From: Sunxiuqinia sp965230765 | GTDB lineage: Bacteria; Bacteroidota; Bacteroidia; Bacteroidales; Prolixibacteraceae | Direction of reading: 5' to 3' | DNA: 64,000 nt | NCBI GenBank assembly: GCA_965230765.1 | Contig: CBDDLR010000002.1 | Location: forward strand, 372,001-436,000 | Position numbers and translations under genes: made by a program | Notes under the pieces: model-generated | Databases searched by the model: none | What the model was told of the DNA's origin: nothing | What the model saw: the letters and a program-made list of their open reading frames with translations, nothing else | Shown here: piece after piece, positions 9,283-17,476 of the stretch | How positions within the stretch are numbered: position 1 is the stretch's first letter | Layout of the letters: the number at the start of each line of letters is the position of its first letter

Positions 9283-9605
9283 GCTTTTTCAGTTGAAACA
9301 AGAAAGGAGCAAGGATAGTTTTGGATATTTATAATGACTAGCTTGCATTATTCCTAATTTGCTGGTTTCTATTTGAAGTCGGGGTTTTTTTGAAAGCTGG
9401 TTTCGCATTTGTTTTTGCAAAACAAGTCACCAATCTCAGATTGGTGCCAGCAGGGTTTATATCCTTCAATAGGTGTTAGTATAGAATTCTAAGTGAAAGT
9501 TAATAAAATGTGTGTTAAGCACAAAGGGCTTTGTGAACCGCAACACACAACATGTTGCACAACCGATAACAATAATGAAAAAATCAAGAATCAAGAATCC
9601 AGTAT
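9283..9605. other. Intergenic stretch with a perfect dyad
   Basis: 323 bases without a gene. It holds a 9-bp perfect dyad with a 1-base spacer, CACCAATCT at 9428-9436 and AGATTGGTG at 9438-9446, close to the transcription-start side of neither gene. A GTTGC/GCAAC-rich patch lies at 9538-9565. The right edge is a heptamer array (9582-9609). No small ORF or RNA gene was recognised. Confidence 0.5.
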
Positions 9606-9609
9606 CTAG
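9582..9609. repeat. Heptanucleotide tandem array (4 units)
   Basis: Four consecutive 7-base units on the plus strand: AATCAAG twice, then AATCCAG, then TATCTAG. The array covers the stop codon of the PhzF-like gene (9606-9608). The same unit type (NATCNAG) recurs at 18265, 23328, 45981 and 46103. Confidence 0.75.
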
Positions 9610-10388
9610 ATAAATATTTCCCCCTGAAGGTAAGTAATGGCCTTTCCGCTGATAAGGACGCGGTCTCTGGATAGTTCAACGTTGAGCTCTCCACCGCGTT
9701 TGGAAAGCTGCAAGGCTGTCATTTTGCTTTTCCCTAATTTTTCAGCCCAGATAGGGGTTAAAGTTGTATGTGCTGAACCGGTTACCGGGTCTTCATCAAT
9801 ACCAACAGCCGGGGCAAAAAAGCGGCTGACAAAATCCACTTCATTTCCGGGAGCGGATATTATTACACCTCGAGCATCGGTATTTTTCAGTAAATGAAAA
9901 TTGGGAGCGATCTGCCTGATCTGTTCTTCGGTTTCATAAACCAGCAGGTAATCTGTTATGCCTTTAAAAGACTGGATTGGCGACATGCCAATAGAATCAA
10001 CAACATCTGTGGGAAACTTTATTTCGCTAATCGCATCGGCAGGAAAGTTAAGTTGTAGTTTTTCACCTTCTTTTTTCACGGTCAGCATTCCGCTACGGCT
10101 TCCAAACTGAATTTGATCCGAAGTAAACCCGGCTTCCTGAAAAATAACATGCGCTGTTGCCAGTGTGGCATGTCCACAAAGGTCAACTTCGACAAGTGGT
10201 GTAAACCATCGAATTTCAAAGCCTGCTTGCGTTGGAACAAAAAAGGCAGTTTCGGCCAGGTTATTTTCCATGGCAATGTTTTGCATGGTTTCATCGGGCA
10301 ACCATTCTTGAAGAGGAACTACCGCTGCCGGATTTCCTTTAAATGTTTCGCTGGCAAAGGCATCGACCTGAAAAATTGGAAATTTCAT
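9606..10388 (-). CDS. PhzF family isomerase/epimerase
   Basis: A 260-residue PhzF-fold protein (two diaminopimelate-epimerase-like halves). Diagnostic stretches are the N-terminal VDAFASETFKGNPAAVV, the catalytic Glu in NNLAETAFFV (about residue 46), GHATLATAHVIF and DEDPVTGSAHTTL. PhzF of phenazine synthesis is the namesake, but no other phz genes are nearby; most such orphans are of unknown substrate. Cytosolic. The stop codon sits inside a heptamer repeat array, so the last residues may vary between strains. Confidence 0.9.
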   Translation of the reverse strand: MKFPIFQVDAFASETFKGNPAAVVPLQEWLPDETMQNIAMENNLAETAFFVPTQAGFEIRWFTPLVEVDLCGHATLATAHVIFQEAGFTSDQIQFGSRSGMLTVKKEGEKLQLNFPADAISEIKFPTDVVDSIGMSPIQSFKGITDYLLVYETEEQIRQIAPNFHLLKNTDARGVIISAPGNEVDFVSRFFAPAVGIDEDPVTGSAHTTLTPIWAEKLGKSKMTALQLSKRGGELNVELSRDRVLISGKAITYLQGEIFI

Positions 10389-10452
10389 GGTTTGTGTTTT
10401 TAAATTATATAGGGAAAGGTGTATTCAATATACAATTTTAATATTTGTCACA

Positions 10453-10526
10453 GACCCCATCTCTTTCTTCCCCCAATTGGGGGAAGATGTCAAATCCCGG
10501 CAAACCGGGATGACTGAAGGGGGTTA
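10453..10526. repeat. Palindromic intergenic element, family R2 copy a
   Basis: About 74 bases bounded by GACCCC on the left and AGGGGGTTA on the right. They contain CCCCCAATTGGGGG (central palindrome) and a second hairpin TCCCGGCAAACCGGGA. The same layout recurs at 38338-38419. The pattern of two hairpins with terminal C/G runs is REP-like. It lies between the PhzF-like and TonB receptor genes, both on the minus strand. Confidence 0.65.
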
Positions 10527-10602
10527 TTTACTTAAAGTCAATTGTATTCGGATTATTTAACCATTTTCTATCTTTTTGCAAGTACTAAGTTGAAAAGAGA
10601 AC

Positions 10603-13023
10603 CTAAAATTTTACAGTGAACTTCAAATTAACCCTTCTGTTTGTTAAGAAGTTAGGTACAGCGTACATGTCGCCACTGTTGCTGCTTACCCAAAAATAAG
10701 AAACCGTATTGTTAATTCCCAATAGGTTAAGAACTTCCAAACTTACAGACATGTCTTTCACTTTATTCATAATGCTGCCCCTTCTGAAGCGGCTGTCAGG
10801 GCCAACCAAAACTTTTGACAGCCCCATGTCAATACGGCGGTAGGGCGGCATCCTAAATGTATCCTGATACCGTTCCGAGTTTGGGGGACCAACGGGCAAG
10901 CGTGATCCATAAAAAGCAGTCAAGTGCATTTTATAGGTTGGGTTTCCTGGGAAATAATCCTGGAAGAACAAGCTGACATTCAACCACTGGTCGGTAGGGC
11001 GGGGAATGTCCCCATGCCCGTCGCCAATAATATTTTCATTGGTTTGTAAAATGGAAACACTGGCCCATGACTGAACGCCACTAACAAACTCACCATTCAC
11101 TTTAAAATCAAAACCGGCAGCGTATCCTTTTGCTTCCTGATCTGCCAAATAGCGGATTTGCACGTTCTCAATCTGGTAAGGTGTTAGTTTTGAAAAATGC
11201 TTATAATACAGCTCCGAAGTAATTTTAAACGGTCGGTCCCAAGCCCTGAACAAATGATCCATCCCCAATACAAACTGGGTGGATTTTTGAGCATCAATAT
11301 CCTCATAAATATTTCCATCACGGTCTTTCATTTCTTTAAAAAAGGCTGGCTGCTGGTAACTACCTGCAGAAAAACGAAAAACAAAATTGGACTCCCAATC
11401 AGGGTAGTAACTCATGCTTAAACGTGGACTTACCAAAAATTCGTTGTTGTAGCTCCAGTAGTGCGATCGGATTCCGGCAGTTAAATAAAGCTCACCCTGT
11501 TCAATCGGCACAGCATAAGTATCTTGTAGATATGCCGTAATGCGGCTTGATTTCATTTGATTATCTGTTTTTACCGTTCGCCAGAGCAATACTTCTTCTT
11601 CTGAAAAAGGCAAAGAGTAGCCAGTGGAATCACGCAATTCCCATTCATCAATTTTGTCATCGATTTCTTCGTGTTGAAACTTAAAACCCCAGTTCAGCAA
11701 GTGGTTGGTGCTGCTGTATGCTCCCTTGTGTGAAAAGCTAAAAACGTTTGCTTCCAGTCGGTTTCTGGCATGATTTAGGAATGAGCCAACCCCAAGGTTA
11801 AGAACGCTGTCACCTAGCGATTCCGATGCTAAATCCCTTTCCAGCTGATTCAAAAAATAGGCTCCCTCAATATCATAACTCACTTCTTCTTCAGTACGAA
11901 ATGCTGAAGCAATAAACTTCAGGTTCAGGTCATTGTTCGGGTGGTAATTGGCCGACAAAGCCCCCAGCATGGTTTCAAACTGGTCACGTTCCTGTCCTTC
12001 AAAATATACTCGTGTGTTGAAAGCTGTTTCAAAAGTCCCAAAAGAAGTTGTCCTTGTTTCGGGAACAAAATTATACTGGTTCCTGGAAATATTTCCTAAA
12101 AAGGAAAGGTCAAATTTGTCGGAGAAGTTATATGTGATGTAAGTCTGAAGATCTGTAAATTTAGGATCGTATTCGCCTTCTTCGTCCAAACCACCTAAAA
12201 GGTAGCTATTCGATTTATAACGAGCGCCGGCAATGTAGCTTAGTTTTTTGTTTTTGGTTGCGTCTTCAACATGAACTGATCCACCCAAAAGGCTGGCAGA
12301 AAAAGATCCCCTGAGTTCACTTGGTTTTCGGTATTTAATGTCAAGCACCGAAGCCATTTTGTCGCCATATTTTGCTTGAAAACCACCCGCAGAGAACTCG
12401 ATGGTAGAAACCATACTGGAATTGATAAAGCTAAGTCCTTCCTGTTGTCCTGCCCGAACCAAAAATGGACGGTACACCTCAATATCATTTACATACACCA
12501 GGTTTTCATCAAAATTCCCACCACGGACTGAATATTGTGAACTCAGTTCATTATTGGATGAAACCCCGGGAAGTGTTTTGATCAATGCCTCTACGCTGCT
12601 TCCCGATGCATCGGCTATCGATTCAGTTAAAGTAGGATCAATCCGTGTGACGTTATCCTGTCCATTTCGTTGTTTGCTTACTGTTACTTCATCAATTTCT
12701 TCACTGCTGGCTTCCATGCTAATGTTAACCGCCATGCGTTGTTCAGTCCTCAGGTACAACCTTTTTTCCTGGGCAATGTATCCAATTGAAGATATAACCA
12801 AGGTAAACGATTTTCTGGCAGGAACCCTTAACAGATATTGACCGTTTCTGTCGGTTGTAGTTCCGATGGGATAACCTTTTATTGAAATGTTTACCAGTTC
12901 AAGCGGCTGCCCTTTTTTGTCTTTTACAGAACCAAAAACAGTAGCATTGCTGCTTTGTGCTTCAGCAGAAAGGTTTACCCAAACGTATAGAATAATGAGG
13001 AGTAGGTGCTTTACGTATTTCAT
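10603..13023 (-). CDS. TonB-dependent receptor with carboxypeptidase-regulatory-like N-terminal domain
   Basis: An 806-residue outer-membrane receptor. A signal peptide (MKYVKHLLLIILYVWVNL, cleaved near AEAQS) is followed by a CarboxypepD_reg-like/DUF4480-type domain (about 25-110, GSVKDKKGQPLELVNISIKG). Then comes a plug domain (ADASGSSVEALIKTLPGVS, SQYSVRGGNFDENLVYVNDI) and a 22-strand barrel ending in RRVNLKFTVKF. It takes up an unknown ligand using TonB energy; no SusD partner is adjacent, so it is not a SusC. I use the ATG at 13023, which gives a clean signal peptide; a longer frame starts at 13065. TATTTTTG on the minus strand at 13029-13036 fits a -7 element but lies very close to the ATG. 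Confidence 0.9.
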   Translation of the reverse strand: MKYVKHLLLIILYVWVNLSAEAQSSNATVFGSVKDKKGQPLELVNISIKGYPIGTTTDRNGQYLLRVPARKSFTLVISSIGYIAQEKRLYLRTEQRMAVNISMEASSEEIDEVTVSKQRNGQDNVTRIDPTLTESIADASGSSVEALIKTLPGVSSNNELSSQYSVRGGNFDENLVYVNDIEVYRPFLVRAGQQEGLSFINSSMVSTIEFSAGGFQAKYGDKMASVLDIKYRKPSELRGSFSASLLGGSVHVEDATKNKKLSYIAGARYKSNSYLLGGLDEEGEYDPKFTDLQTYITYNFSDKFDLSFLGNISRNQYNFVPETRTTSFGTFETAFNTRVYFEGQERDQFETMLGALSANYHPNNDLNLKFIASAFRTEEEVSYDIEGAYFLNQLERDLASESLGDSVLNLGVGSFLNHARNRLEANVFSFSHKGAYSSTNHLLNWGFKFQHEEIDDKIDEWELRDSTGYSLPFSEEEVLLWRTVKTDNQMKSSRITAYLQDTYAVPIEQGELYLTAGIRSHYWSYNNEFLVSPRLSMSYYPDWESNFVFRFSAGSYQQPAFFKEMKDRDGNIYEDIDAQKSTQFVLGMDHLFRAWDRPFKITSELYYKHFSKLTPYQIENVQIRYLADQEAKGYAAGFDFKVNGEFVSGVQSWASVSILQTNENIIGDGHGDIPRPTDQWLNVSLFFQDYFPGNPTYKMHLTAFYGSRLPVGPPNSERYQDTFRMPPYRRIDMGLSKVLVGPDSRFRRGSIMNKVKDMSVSLEVLNLLGINNTVSYFWVSSNSGDMYAVPNFLTNRRVNLKFTVKF

Positions 13024-13171
13024 GCACGCAAAAATAATAGGTTTTGGGTTATATAACTGTTTCATTACAGATTAATTGTGCCTTAAAACCATCATTTTTG
13101 AAGAAGACTTCGTTTACCTGTAAAATTCGCTCTTTCATCGAAAAATGAAATGTGTTGTTGGATTTGGGCCA

Positions 13172-13179
13172 TACATTTG
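13172..13179 (+). promoter_or_regulatory. -7 promoter element of the DUF2807 gene
   Basis: TACATTTG matches TAnnTTTG; the ATG follows at 13209. It supports that start over the longer frame opening at 13152, which would begin upstream of the promoter. Confidence 0.5.
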
Positions 13180-13208
13180 TTTCAGTAAATAAAAACAAAG
13201 CCTTTACA

Positions 13209-13922
13209 ATGAAAACCTGGAAATTATTAAGCATCGCCGGAATCATGTTCGTCCTGGGAATGATGGTCTCTCAACTTTTTGCAGCTGAAGAACGATGGGA
13301 CGATGACGAAGTTCGTACTTATGACGTAAATGATTTTAGACGTGTACACCTGGAAGGTGGATATCGAATAATTCTGGAACAGACTGATAAACCTGGGTTG
13401 AGAATCAGAGCAGACGAAGATGTGTTCCGTTACATTGAAGTAAATAATGAAGGGGATGAACTGGAAGTAAGGATTACGAAAAATAAGTTCGACTTTGAGC
13501 GATTGGAGCTTTACATCACATTTACAGATTTAACCGATTTGCACATTGAAGGTGGTGCAAACCTGGAAACCAAAGGATACCTTAATCTGAATAATTTTGA
13601 GGTTCATGTGGAAGGTGGTGCAAAAATTGAAATGGAGCTGAAAGTGGATGAACTTTATGTGTTAGGTGAAGGTGGTGTGAAGTTTGATTTTGAAGGGGTT
13701 GCAGATCGTTTTGTTGCTAAAATATCAGGTGCAGGGCATGTTGATGCCATTGATTTAAAAGCCGAAGATGTTCGGTTTGAAATTGAAGGAGTGGGAGCTG
13801 GTTCAGTTCACGCAACAGAAACATTAAAAGCGAGCATTGAGGGTGTTGGAAAAATCAAGTACCGTGGAAACCCGGATGTGGATAAAGATATCAACGGAAT
13901 TGGATACGTAAATCAAGAATAA
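13209..13922 (+). CDS. Head GIN domain (DUF2807) exported protein
   Basis: A 237-residue protein with an N-terminal signal peptide or anchor (WKLLSIAGIMFVLGMMVSQLFA). A right-handed beta-helix-like region of DUF2807 type follows: repeated short strands such as LHIEGGANLE, VHVEGGAKIE, LGEGGVKFDF, ISGAGHVDAI and IEGVGAGSVHA, with a G-G turn every 18-22 residues. The family is called putative auto-transporter adhesin, but its function is unproven. It lacks a lipobox cysteine. It is acidic and predicted to be in the periplasm or on the surface. It is convergent with the DUF4159 gene through a shared terminator. Confidence 0.82.
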   Translation: MKTWKLLSIAGIMFVLGMMVSQLFAAEERWDDDEVRTYDVNDFRRVHLEGGYRIILEQTDKPGLRIRADEDVFRYIEVNNEGDELEVRITKNKFDFERLELYITFTDLTDLHIEGGANLETKGYLNLNNFEVHVEGGAKIEMELKVDELYVLGEGGVKFDFEGVADRFVAKISGAGHVDAIDLKAEDVRFEIEGVGAGSVHATETLKASIEGVGKIKYRGNPDVDKDINGIGYVNQE

Positions 13923-13970
13923 ATCATAGGTTCTTTTTTAAGATTAGTTAGTTTAGTTAGTAGATCATGC

Positions 13971-13999
13971 AAAGGTTGTCACATGTTGGCAACCTTTTT
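13971..13999. terminator. Bidirectional intrinsic terminator
   Basis: AAAGGTTG at 13971-13978 pairs with CAACCTTT at 13990-13997 around an 11-base loop. A T run follows on the plus strand and an A run precedes on the left. It serves the convergent genes ending at 13922 and 13999. Confidence 0.7.
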
Positions 14000-14655
14000 C
14001 AATTTCCAAAAACATAGCTGATAATATTTGCCCCCATTTCCAGGGCTTTGCGTCGAACTTCAGGTGGGTCGTTGTGAACAGATGGGTCTTCCCATCCATC
14101 CGTAATATCTGATTCAAAAGTGTAGTAGCAAACCAATCTATTTTCAATGAACAAACCGAAGCCTTGCGGGCGATTTTTGTCGTGCTCGTGAATTTTTGGC
14201 AAGCCATTTTCAAATTTAAACTGCTGGTGATAAATCGGATGGCTGTTAGATAATTCCAGAAACTCCTGTTCCGGAAACACTTTCTTCATCTCCCTGCGGA
14301 TAAACTTATCCAGGCCATAATTATCATCAATGTAAAGAAAACCTCCGGCTTCCAAATACACTTTCAGGTTGGTAGCTTCCTGTTCGGAAAAAATAATATT
14401 TCCGTGCCCGGTTAGGTGAACAAATGGGTAGTTAAAAATCTCAACACTTCCTGGTTCTACAATTGCTGGTTCAGGGTTAAGGTTTGTATTAAGCTGATTG
14501 TTGCAAAAACGGACAAGGTTTGGCAGTGCCGTAGGATCGGCATACCAGTCGCCACCGCCTTTGTATTTCAGTAAGGCAATTTTTAGCTTTGGTTCCTGCC
14601 CGAAAAGTGTACCAGATATCAACACCGCAATTATAAATGATAGAATAGCTTTCAT
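13999..14655 (-). CDS. DUF4159 domain protein, exported
   Basis: A 218-residue protein with a signal peptide (MKAILSFIIAVLISGTLFGQ) and one DUF4159 domain: LKIALLKYKGGGDWYADPTALPN, FVHLTGHGNIIFSEQE, GGFLYIDDNYGLDKFIRREM. The fold resembles a class I glutamine amidotransferase/ThuA-like alpha/beta domain, but no function is known. I choose the ATG at 14655; the frame is open upstream for 34 codons, but those codons are the translated short tandem repeat (SHILLFF repeated) and are unlikely to be protein. Confidence 0.82.
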   Translation of the reverse strand: MKAILSFIIAVLISGTLFGQEPKLKIALLKYKGGGDWYADPTALPNLVRFCNNQLNTNLNPEPAIVEPGSVEIFNYPFVHLTGHGNIIFSEQEATNLKVYLEAGGFLYIDDNYGLDKFIRREMKKVFPEQEFLELSNSHPIYHQQFKFENGLPKIHEHDKNRPQGFGLFIENRLVCYYTFESDITDGWEDPSVHNDPPEVRRKALEMGANIISYVFGN

Positions 14656-14682
14656 TGCTCTAAATTGAAAATCAAATATAGA

Positions 14683-14744
14683 AAGAATATGAGAGGTGAA
14701 GAATAGAAGAATATGAGAAGTGAAGAATAGAAGAATGTGAGAGA
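14683..14744. repeat. 24-bp tandem repeat (about 2.6 units, 8-bp sub-periodicity)
   Basis: Units begin at 14683, 14707 and 14731 with AAGAATATGAGAGGTGAAGA or a close variant. Each 24-bp unit divides into three 8-bp steps (AGAATATG, AGAGGTGA, AGAATAGA). It occupies the leader region of the DUF4159 gene. Confidence 0.8.
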
Positions 14745-14783
14745 TTTTCTTAATCACAAAAAACTTAATTGAAATGAAGATGT

Positions 14784-14791
14784 TATTTTTG
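14784..14791 (+). promoter_or_regulatory. -7 promoter element of the PLP enzyme gene
   Basis: TATTTTTG fits TAnnTTTG, 19 bases before the ATG at 14811. A similar CTAATTTTTG follows at 14797, so the exact element is uncertain. Confidence 0.4.
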
Positions 14792-14810
14792 AAAAACTAA
14801 TTTTTGCCTG

Positions 14811-16040
14811 ATGAAGAAAAGTTTCACCACACGTTCATTAAATGTTCGTTTCCCAAAAGATGACCCACACCGAGCACTTGATATGCCAATTTATGAAAGT
14901 GTTGCTTTCGAGTTTAATTCTGCTGAAGATATATCAGCAAATTTCAAAGGCGAACTTCCTGCACATGTCTATTCACGAACAACCAATCCTACAGTTGAGT
15001 TTTTTGAGCTGAAGATGAAACAGCTAACCGGGGCTTATCACGCTTTGGCTGTTGTGTCCGGGATGTCGGCAATTACGAACACAATTCTGGCAATATGCAA
15101 AGCTGGTGATAACATTGTTTCGGGTCATCATTTATTTGCACACACCTATTCATTGTTCGATACTAGTTTAAGGAACTATGGACTGGAAACACGCTTTTGT
15201 GATACAACAAATGCCGATGCTGTTGAAGCTTTGGTTGATGAAAATACACGAGCAATTTATTTTGAAACAGTGACCAATCCACAGTTGGAGATTGCAGATA
15301 TTAAAAAACTGGCAGCAATTGCCCAAAAACACAAAATTCTCTTGATTGCAGACAGTACATTGACGCCACCAGTTGTTTTTGATTCCAAATCATTGGGTGT
15401 AAACATTGAAATCATGTCAACAACAAAATACATCTCTGGTGGAGCAACTTCGTTTGGAGGGATTATTTTAGACAATGGTAATTACGACTGGTCAAATAAC
15501 CCCAACCTTCAGGGACTCTGTGCCAAGTTTGAGAAAGACACGTTTGTTACCCGTTTGCGAAAGAATTATTATCGAAATACAGGTGGTGCTATGACAGCCC
15601 ACACAGCTCATTATCAAATCATGGGGCTCGATATGCTGGAGCTTCGCTTGGAGCGGTCTTATCAAAACTGTTTGGAGTTAGGAGAATTTTTGAATAACCA
15701 TCCCAAAGTTAAAAAAGTTAATTATCCAGGCCTAAAAGATTCAGAAAACTACCTGCTTGCTGCCCAGCAATTTGAAGGCAAGCCTGGTACGATCATGACT
15801 TTTGATTTGGAGTCAGAAGAAGCCTGTTTTACTTTTATGAATAAGTTGCAAGTTATTCGTAGAGCTACTAACTTAAATGATAATAAAAGTCTGATCATTC
15901 ATCCATGGTCAACTATTTACGTTGAATTCCCCGAAGAAAAACGCCTGAAAATGAAAATCAGCCCAACTGCAATGCGACTTTCAGTTGGCATTGAAGCTGC
16001 CAGGGATTTGATTGAGGATATTGAACTGGCGTTGGATTGA
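14811..16040 (+). CDS. Cys/Met-metabolism PLP-dependent enzyme (trans-sulfuration family)
   Basis: A 409-residue fold-type I PLP enzyme. The family covers O-acetylhomoserine sulfhydrylase, cystathionine gamma-synthase, and cystathionine and methionine gamma-lyases. Landmarks are YESVAFEFNSAED, the YSRTTNPTVEFFE substrate loop, ALAVVSGMSAITNTIL (PLP phosphate), ETVTNPQLEIADI, IADSTLTPP with the cofactor Asp, and the Schiff-base Lys in MSTTKYISGG (about residue 206). SLIIHPWSTIYVEF near the end is typical. Which reaction it performs cannot be told by eye. It is convergent with rsmE; a palindromic element and a heptad array lie in between. Confidence 0.88.
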   Translation: MKKSFTTRSLNVRFPKDDPHRALDMPIYESVAFEFNSAEDISANFKGELPAHVYSRTTNPTVEFFELKMKQLTGAYHALAVVSGMSAITNTILAICKAGDNIVSGHHLFAHTYSLFDTSLRNYGLETRFCDTTNADAVEALVDENTRAIYFETVTNPQLEIADIKKLAAIAQKHKILLIADSTLTPPVVFDSKSLGVNIEIMSTTKYISGGATSFGGIILDNGNYDWSNNPNLQGLCAKFEKDTFVTRLRKNYYRNTGGAMTAHTAHYQIMGLDMLELRLERSYQNCLELGEFLNNHPKVKKVNYPGLKDSENYLLAAQQFEGKPGTIMTFDLESEEACFTFMNKLQVIRRATNLNDNKSLIIHPWSTIYVEFPEEKRLKMKISPTAMRLSVGIEAARDLIEDIELALD

Positions 16041-16056
16041 ACTAATATAGATAAAG

Positions 16057-16146
16057 GTCATCCTGAACTTGTTTCAGGATCTGTGTATAATAGTCAACTA
16101 AATCATGAGACTTCGGAAGATTTCCTAAATATCGGAACGGAATGAC
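16057..16146. repeat. Palindromic intergenic element, family R3 (GTCAT-type)
   Basis: About 90 bases bounded by GTCATCC (16057) and GGAATGAC (ending 16146). Inside, ATCCTGAA (16060-16067) and TTCAGGAT (16073-16080) form an 8-bp stem with a 5-base loop. The layout resembles the GTCATxCTGAA palindromic repeats dispersed in many bacterial genomes. There is one copy here. Confidence 0.55.
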
Positions 16147-16147
16147 G

Positions 16148-16182
16148 TTTTTGGTGTTTGTCTTTTGGTATTTGGAATTTTC
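16148..16182. repeat. Heptanucleotide array (5 units, TTTTTGG type)
   Basis: Five 7-base steps, starting TTTTTGG then TGTTTGT, with CTTTTGG, TATTTGG and AATTTTC following. A 4/8-bp repeat (TTCACTCA) runs on to the rsmE stop codon at 16208-16210. Confidence 0.55.
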
Positions 16183-16207
16183 AAGAAACATTCAATCCTT
16201 CACTCAT

Positions 16208-16921
16208 TCACTCATTCATTCCTTCATTCAATAAGTTCACCGTATGGCAAGCAACAACTGCAGCTGTTTCTGTACGGAGGCGGCTTTCCCCAAGACTGAC
16301 AGGAACAAATCCATTTTGGATGGCAGCTTCCACTTCATTTTCCGAGAAATCACCTTCAGGGCCGATGAGGATTAAGCTTGATTTGCAGTTGGTAACTTCA
16401 TTTTTTAATTGCCGTTTGTCTTGTTTGTAGCAATGGGCAATAAACTTTTCAACTTTAAAATCAGCACTCAGGATATCTTTTATCGGCGTAAGCGGATTAA
16501 GTTTTGGCAAATATGCTTTCAGAGATTGTTTCATGGCTGATACGATCACCTTCTCCAGTCGTTCGTCTTTTATCACTTTACGCTCTGAGTGTTCACAAAG
16601 TATGGGAGTAATTTCATCTATGCCAATCTCAGTAGCTTTTTCCAGAAACCATTCAAAACGGTCGATGTTTTTGGTTGGTGCTACAGCCAGGTGCAAATAA
16701 TGGTTTCGTTTGCCAAATTCTGTTTGGGTTTTTATAATTTCTACCTGGCATTTTTTAGGGTGGGTATCTCTAATAATTGCTTCATGAAAATTACCTTTCC
16801 CGTCAATTAACTGAATGGCATCTCCATTTACCAACCTAAGTACACGAACCGCATGTTTCGATTCTGTTTCTTCTAAATAAAAAACACTGGATGGAATGTT
16901 TGGCGTGTAAAATAGCTGCAT
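16208..16921 (-). CDS. rsmE: 16S rRNA (uracil(1498)-N(3))-methyltransferase
   Basis: A 237-residue SPOUT methyltransferase that methylates N3 of U1498 in 16S rRNA. The N-terminal PUA-like region includes SKHAVRVLRLVNGD. The trefoil-knot SAM site is LILIGPEGDFSENEVEAA (about 170-187) and SLGESRLRTETAAVVAC (about 200-216), all family-typical. The start codon overlaps the stop of the upstream sixA-like gene by one base (TAATG). The C-terminal end (LLNEGMNE) is encoded by a short tandem repeat and may be variable. Confidence 0.95.
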   Translation of the reverse strand: MQLFYTPNIPSSVFYLEETESKHAVRVLRLVNGDAIQLIDGKGNFHEAIIRDTHPKKCQVEIIKTQTEFGKRNHYLHLAVAPTKNIDRFEWFLEKATEIGIDEITPILCEHSERKVIKDERLEKVIVSAMKQSLKAYLPKLNPLTPIKDILSADFKVEKFIAHCYKQDKRQLKNEVTNCKSSLILIGPEGDFSENEVEAAIQNGFVPVSLGESRLRTETAAVVACHTVNLLNEGMNE

Positions 16922-17415
16922 TATTTGTAGTCTCTTGGTACGAGATGAAATGCCAGTTGTCCTTTTCTTGCCTCAACCTCATTCCAGTTTTCAATATCAA
17001 AATCGATCCCTACGGTTGAGCTAGTTGGCATATCGCCATTGAAAAACTTAACGAGATTGCTGCTGAGGTAAAAAACTATGGGGTTGTGCCCAAAAATAAA
17101 TACCGAATTTACATCGTTTGGCAAATTATTCAACATCTCAACAAACTCCTGGGTTGTGATGCCGTCATACAGATCATCTTTAAGCAAAATTTTACTTTCA
17201 GGATAACTCAGGTTTTCCGCATAAATTTTTGCGGTCAACAGTGCCCGTTTAGCTGGGCTGCTAATGATTAGGTTAGGGAAAACCTTTTTTTCTTCCAGTT
17301 TATTGGCAATCAGTTTGGCATCATTAAAACCTCGCTCTTTAAGCCCACGGTTAAAATCATCATCGTACCCGTAAGGGACAGATTTGGCATGTCGAACTAT
17401 TACTACTCGCTTCAT
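16921..17415 (-). CDS. SixA-like histidine phosphatase family protein
   Basis: A 164-residue single-domain phosphatase of the RHG superfamily, short like SixA. The phospho-accepting His is in VVIVRHAKS (residue 9), and the second catalytic His is in VFIFGHNP (about 116). LIISSPAKRALLTA supplies the phosphate-binding Arg. SixA removes phosphate from phosphohistidine in phosphotransfer proteins; the target here is unknown. It is co-transcribed with rsmE and divergent from the phosphodiesterase gene with back-to-back promoters. Confidence 0.88.
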   Translation of the reverse strand: MKRVVIVRHAKSVPYGYDDDFNRGLKERGFNDAKLIANKLEEKKVFPNLIISSPAKRALLTAKIYAENLSYPESKILLKDDLYDGITTQEFVEMLNNLPNDVNSVFIFGHNPIVFYLSSNLVKFFNGDMPTSSTVGIDFDIENWNEVEARKGQLAFHLVPRDYK

Positions 17416-17432
17416 AATCGAAATATTTGTTC

Positions 17433-17451
17433 CAAAATTACATTATTTTTG
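17433..17451. promoter_or_regulatory. Back-to-back divergent promoters
   Basis: On the minus strand TAATTTTG (17440 to 17433) matches TAnnTTTG and drives the sixA-like/rsmE pair. On the plus strand TATTTTTG at 17444-17451 does so for the phosphodiesterase gene. The two -7 elements are 3 bases apart, so polymerase binding on one side should exclude the other. Confidence 0.55.
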
Positions 17452-17476
17452 ACATTCGTTAAAGAAAAACATAAGA

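Noticed and set aside
10603..13023. SusC-type glycan receptor
   Set aside because: No SusD gene is adjacent and the size of about 800 residues is below typical SusC.
14656..14757. N-terminal extension of the DUF4159 protein (repeated SHILLFF)
   Set aside because: It is the translated 24-bp repeat ahead of a good signal peptide, so it is non-coding leader.
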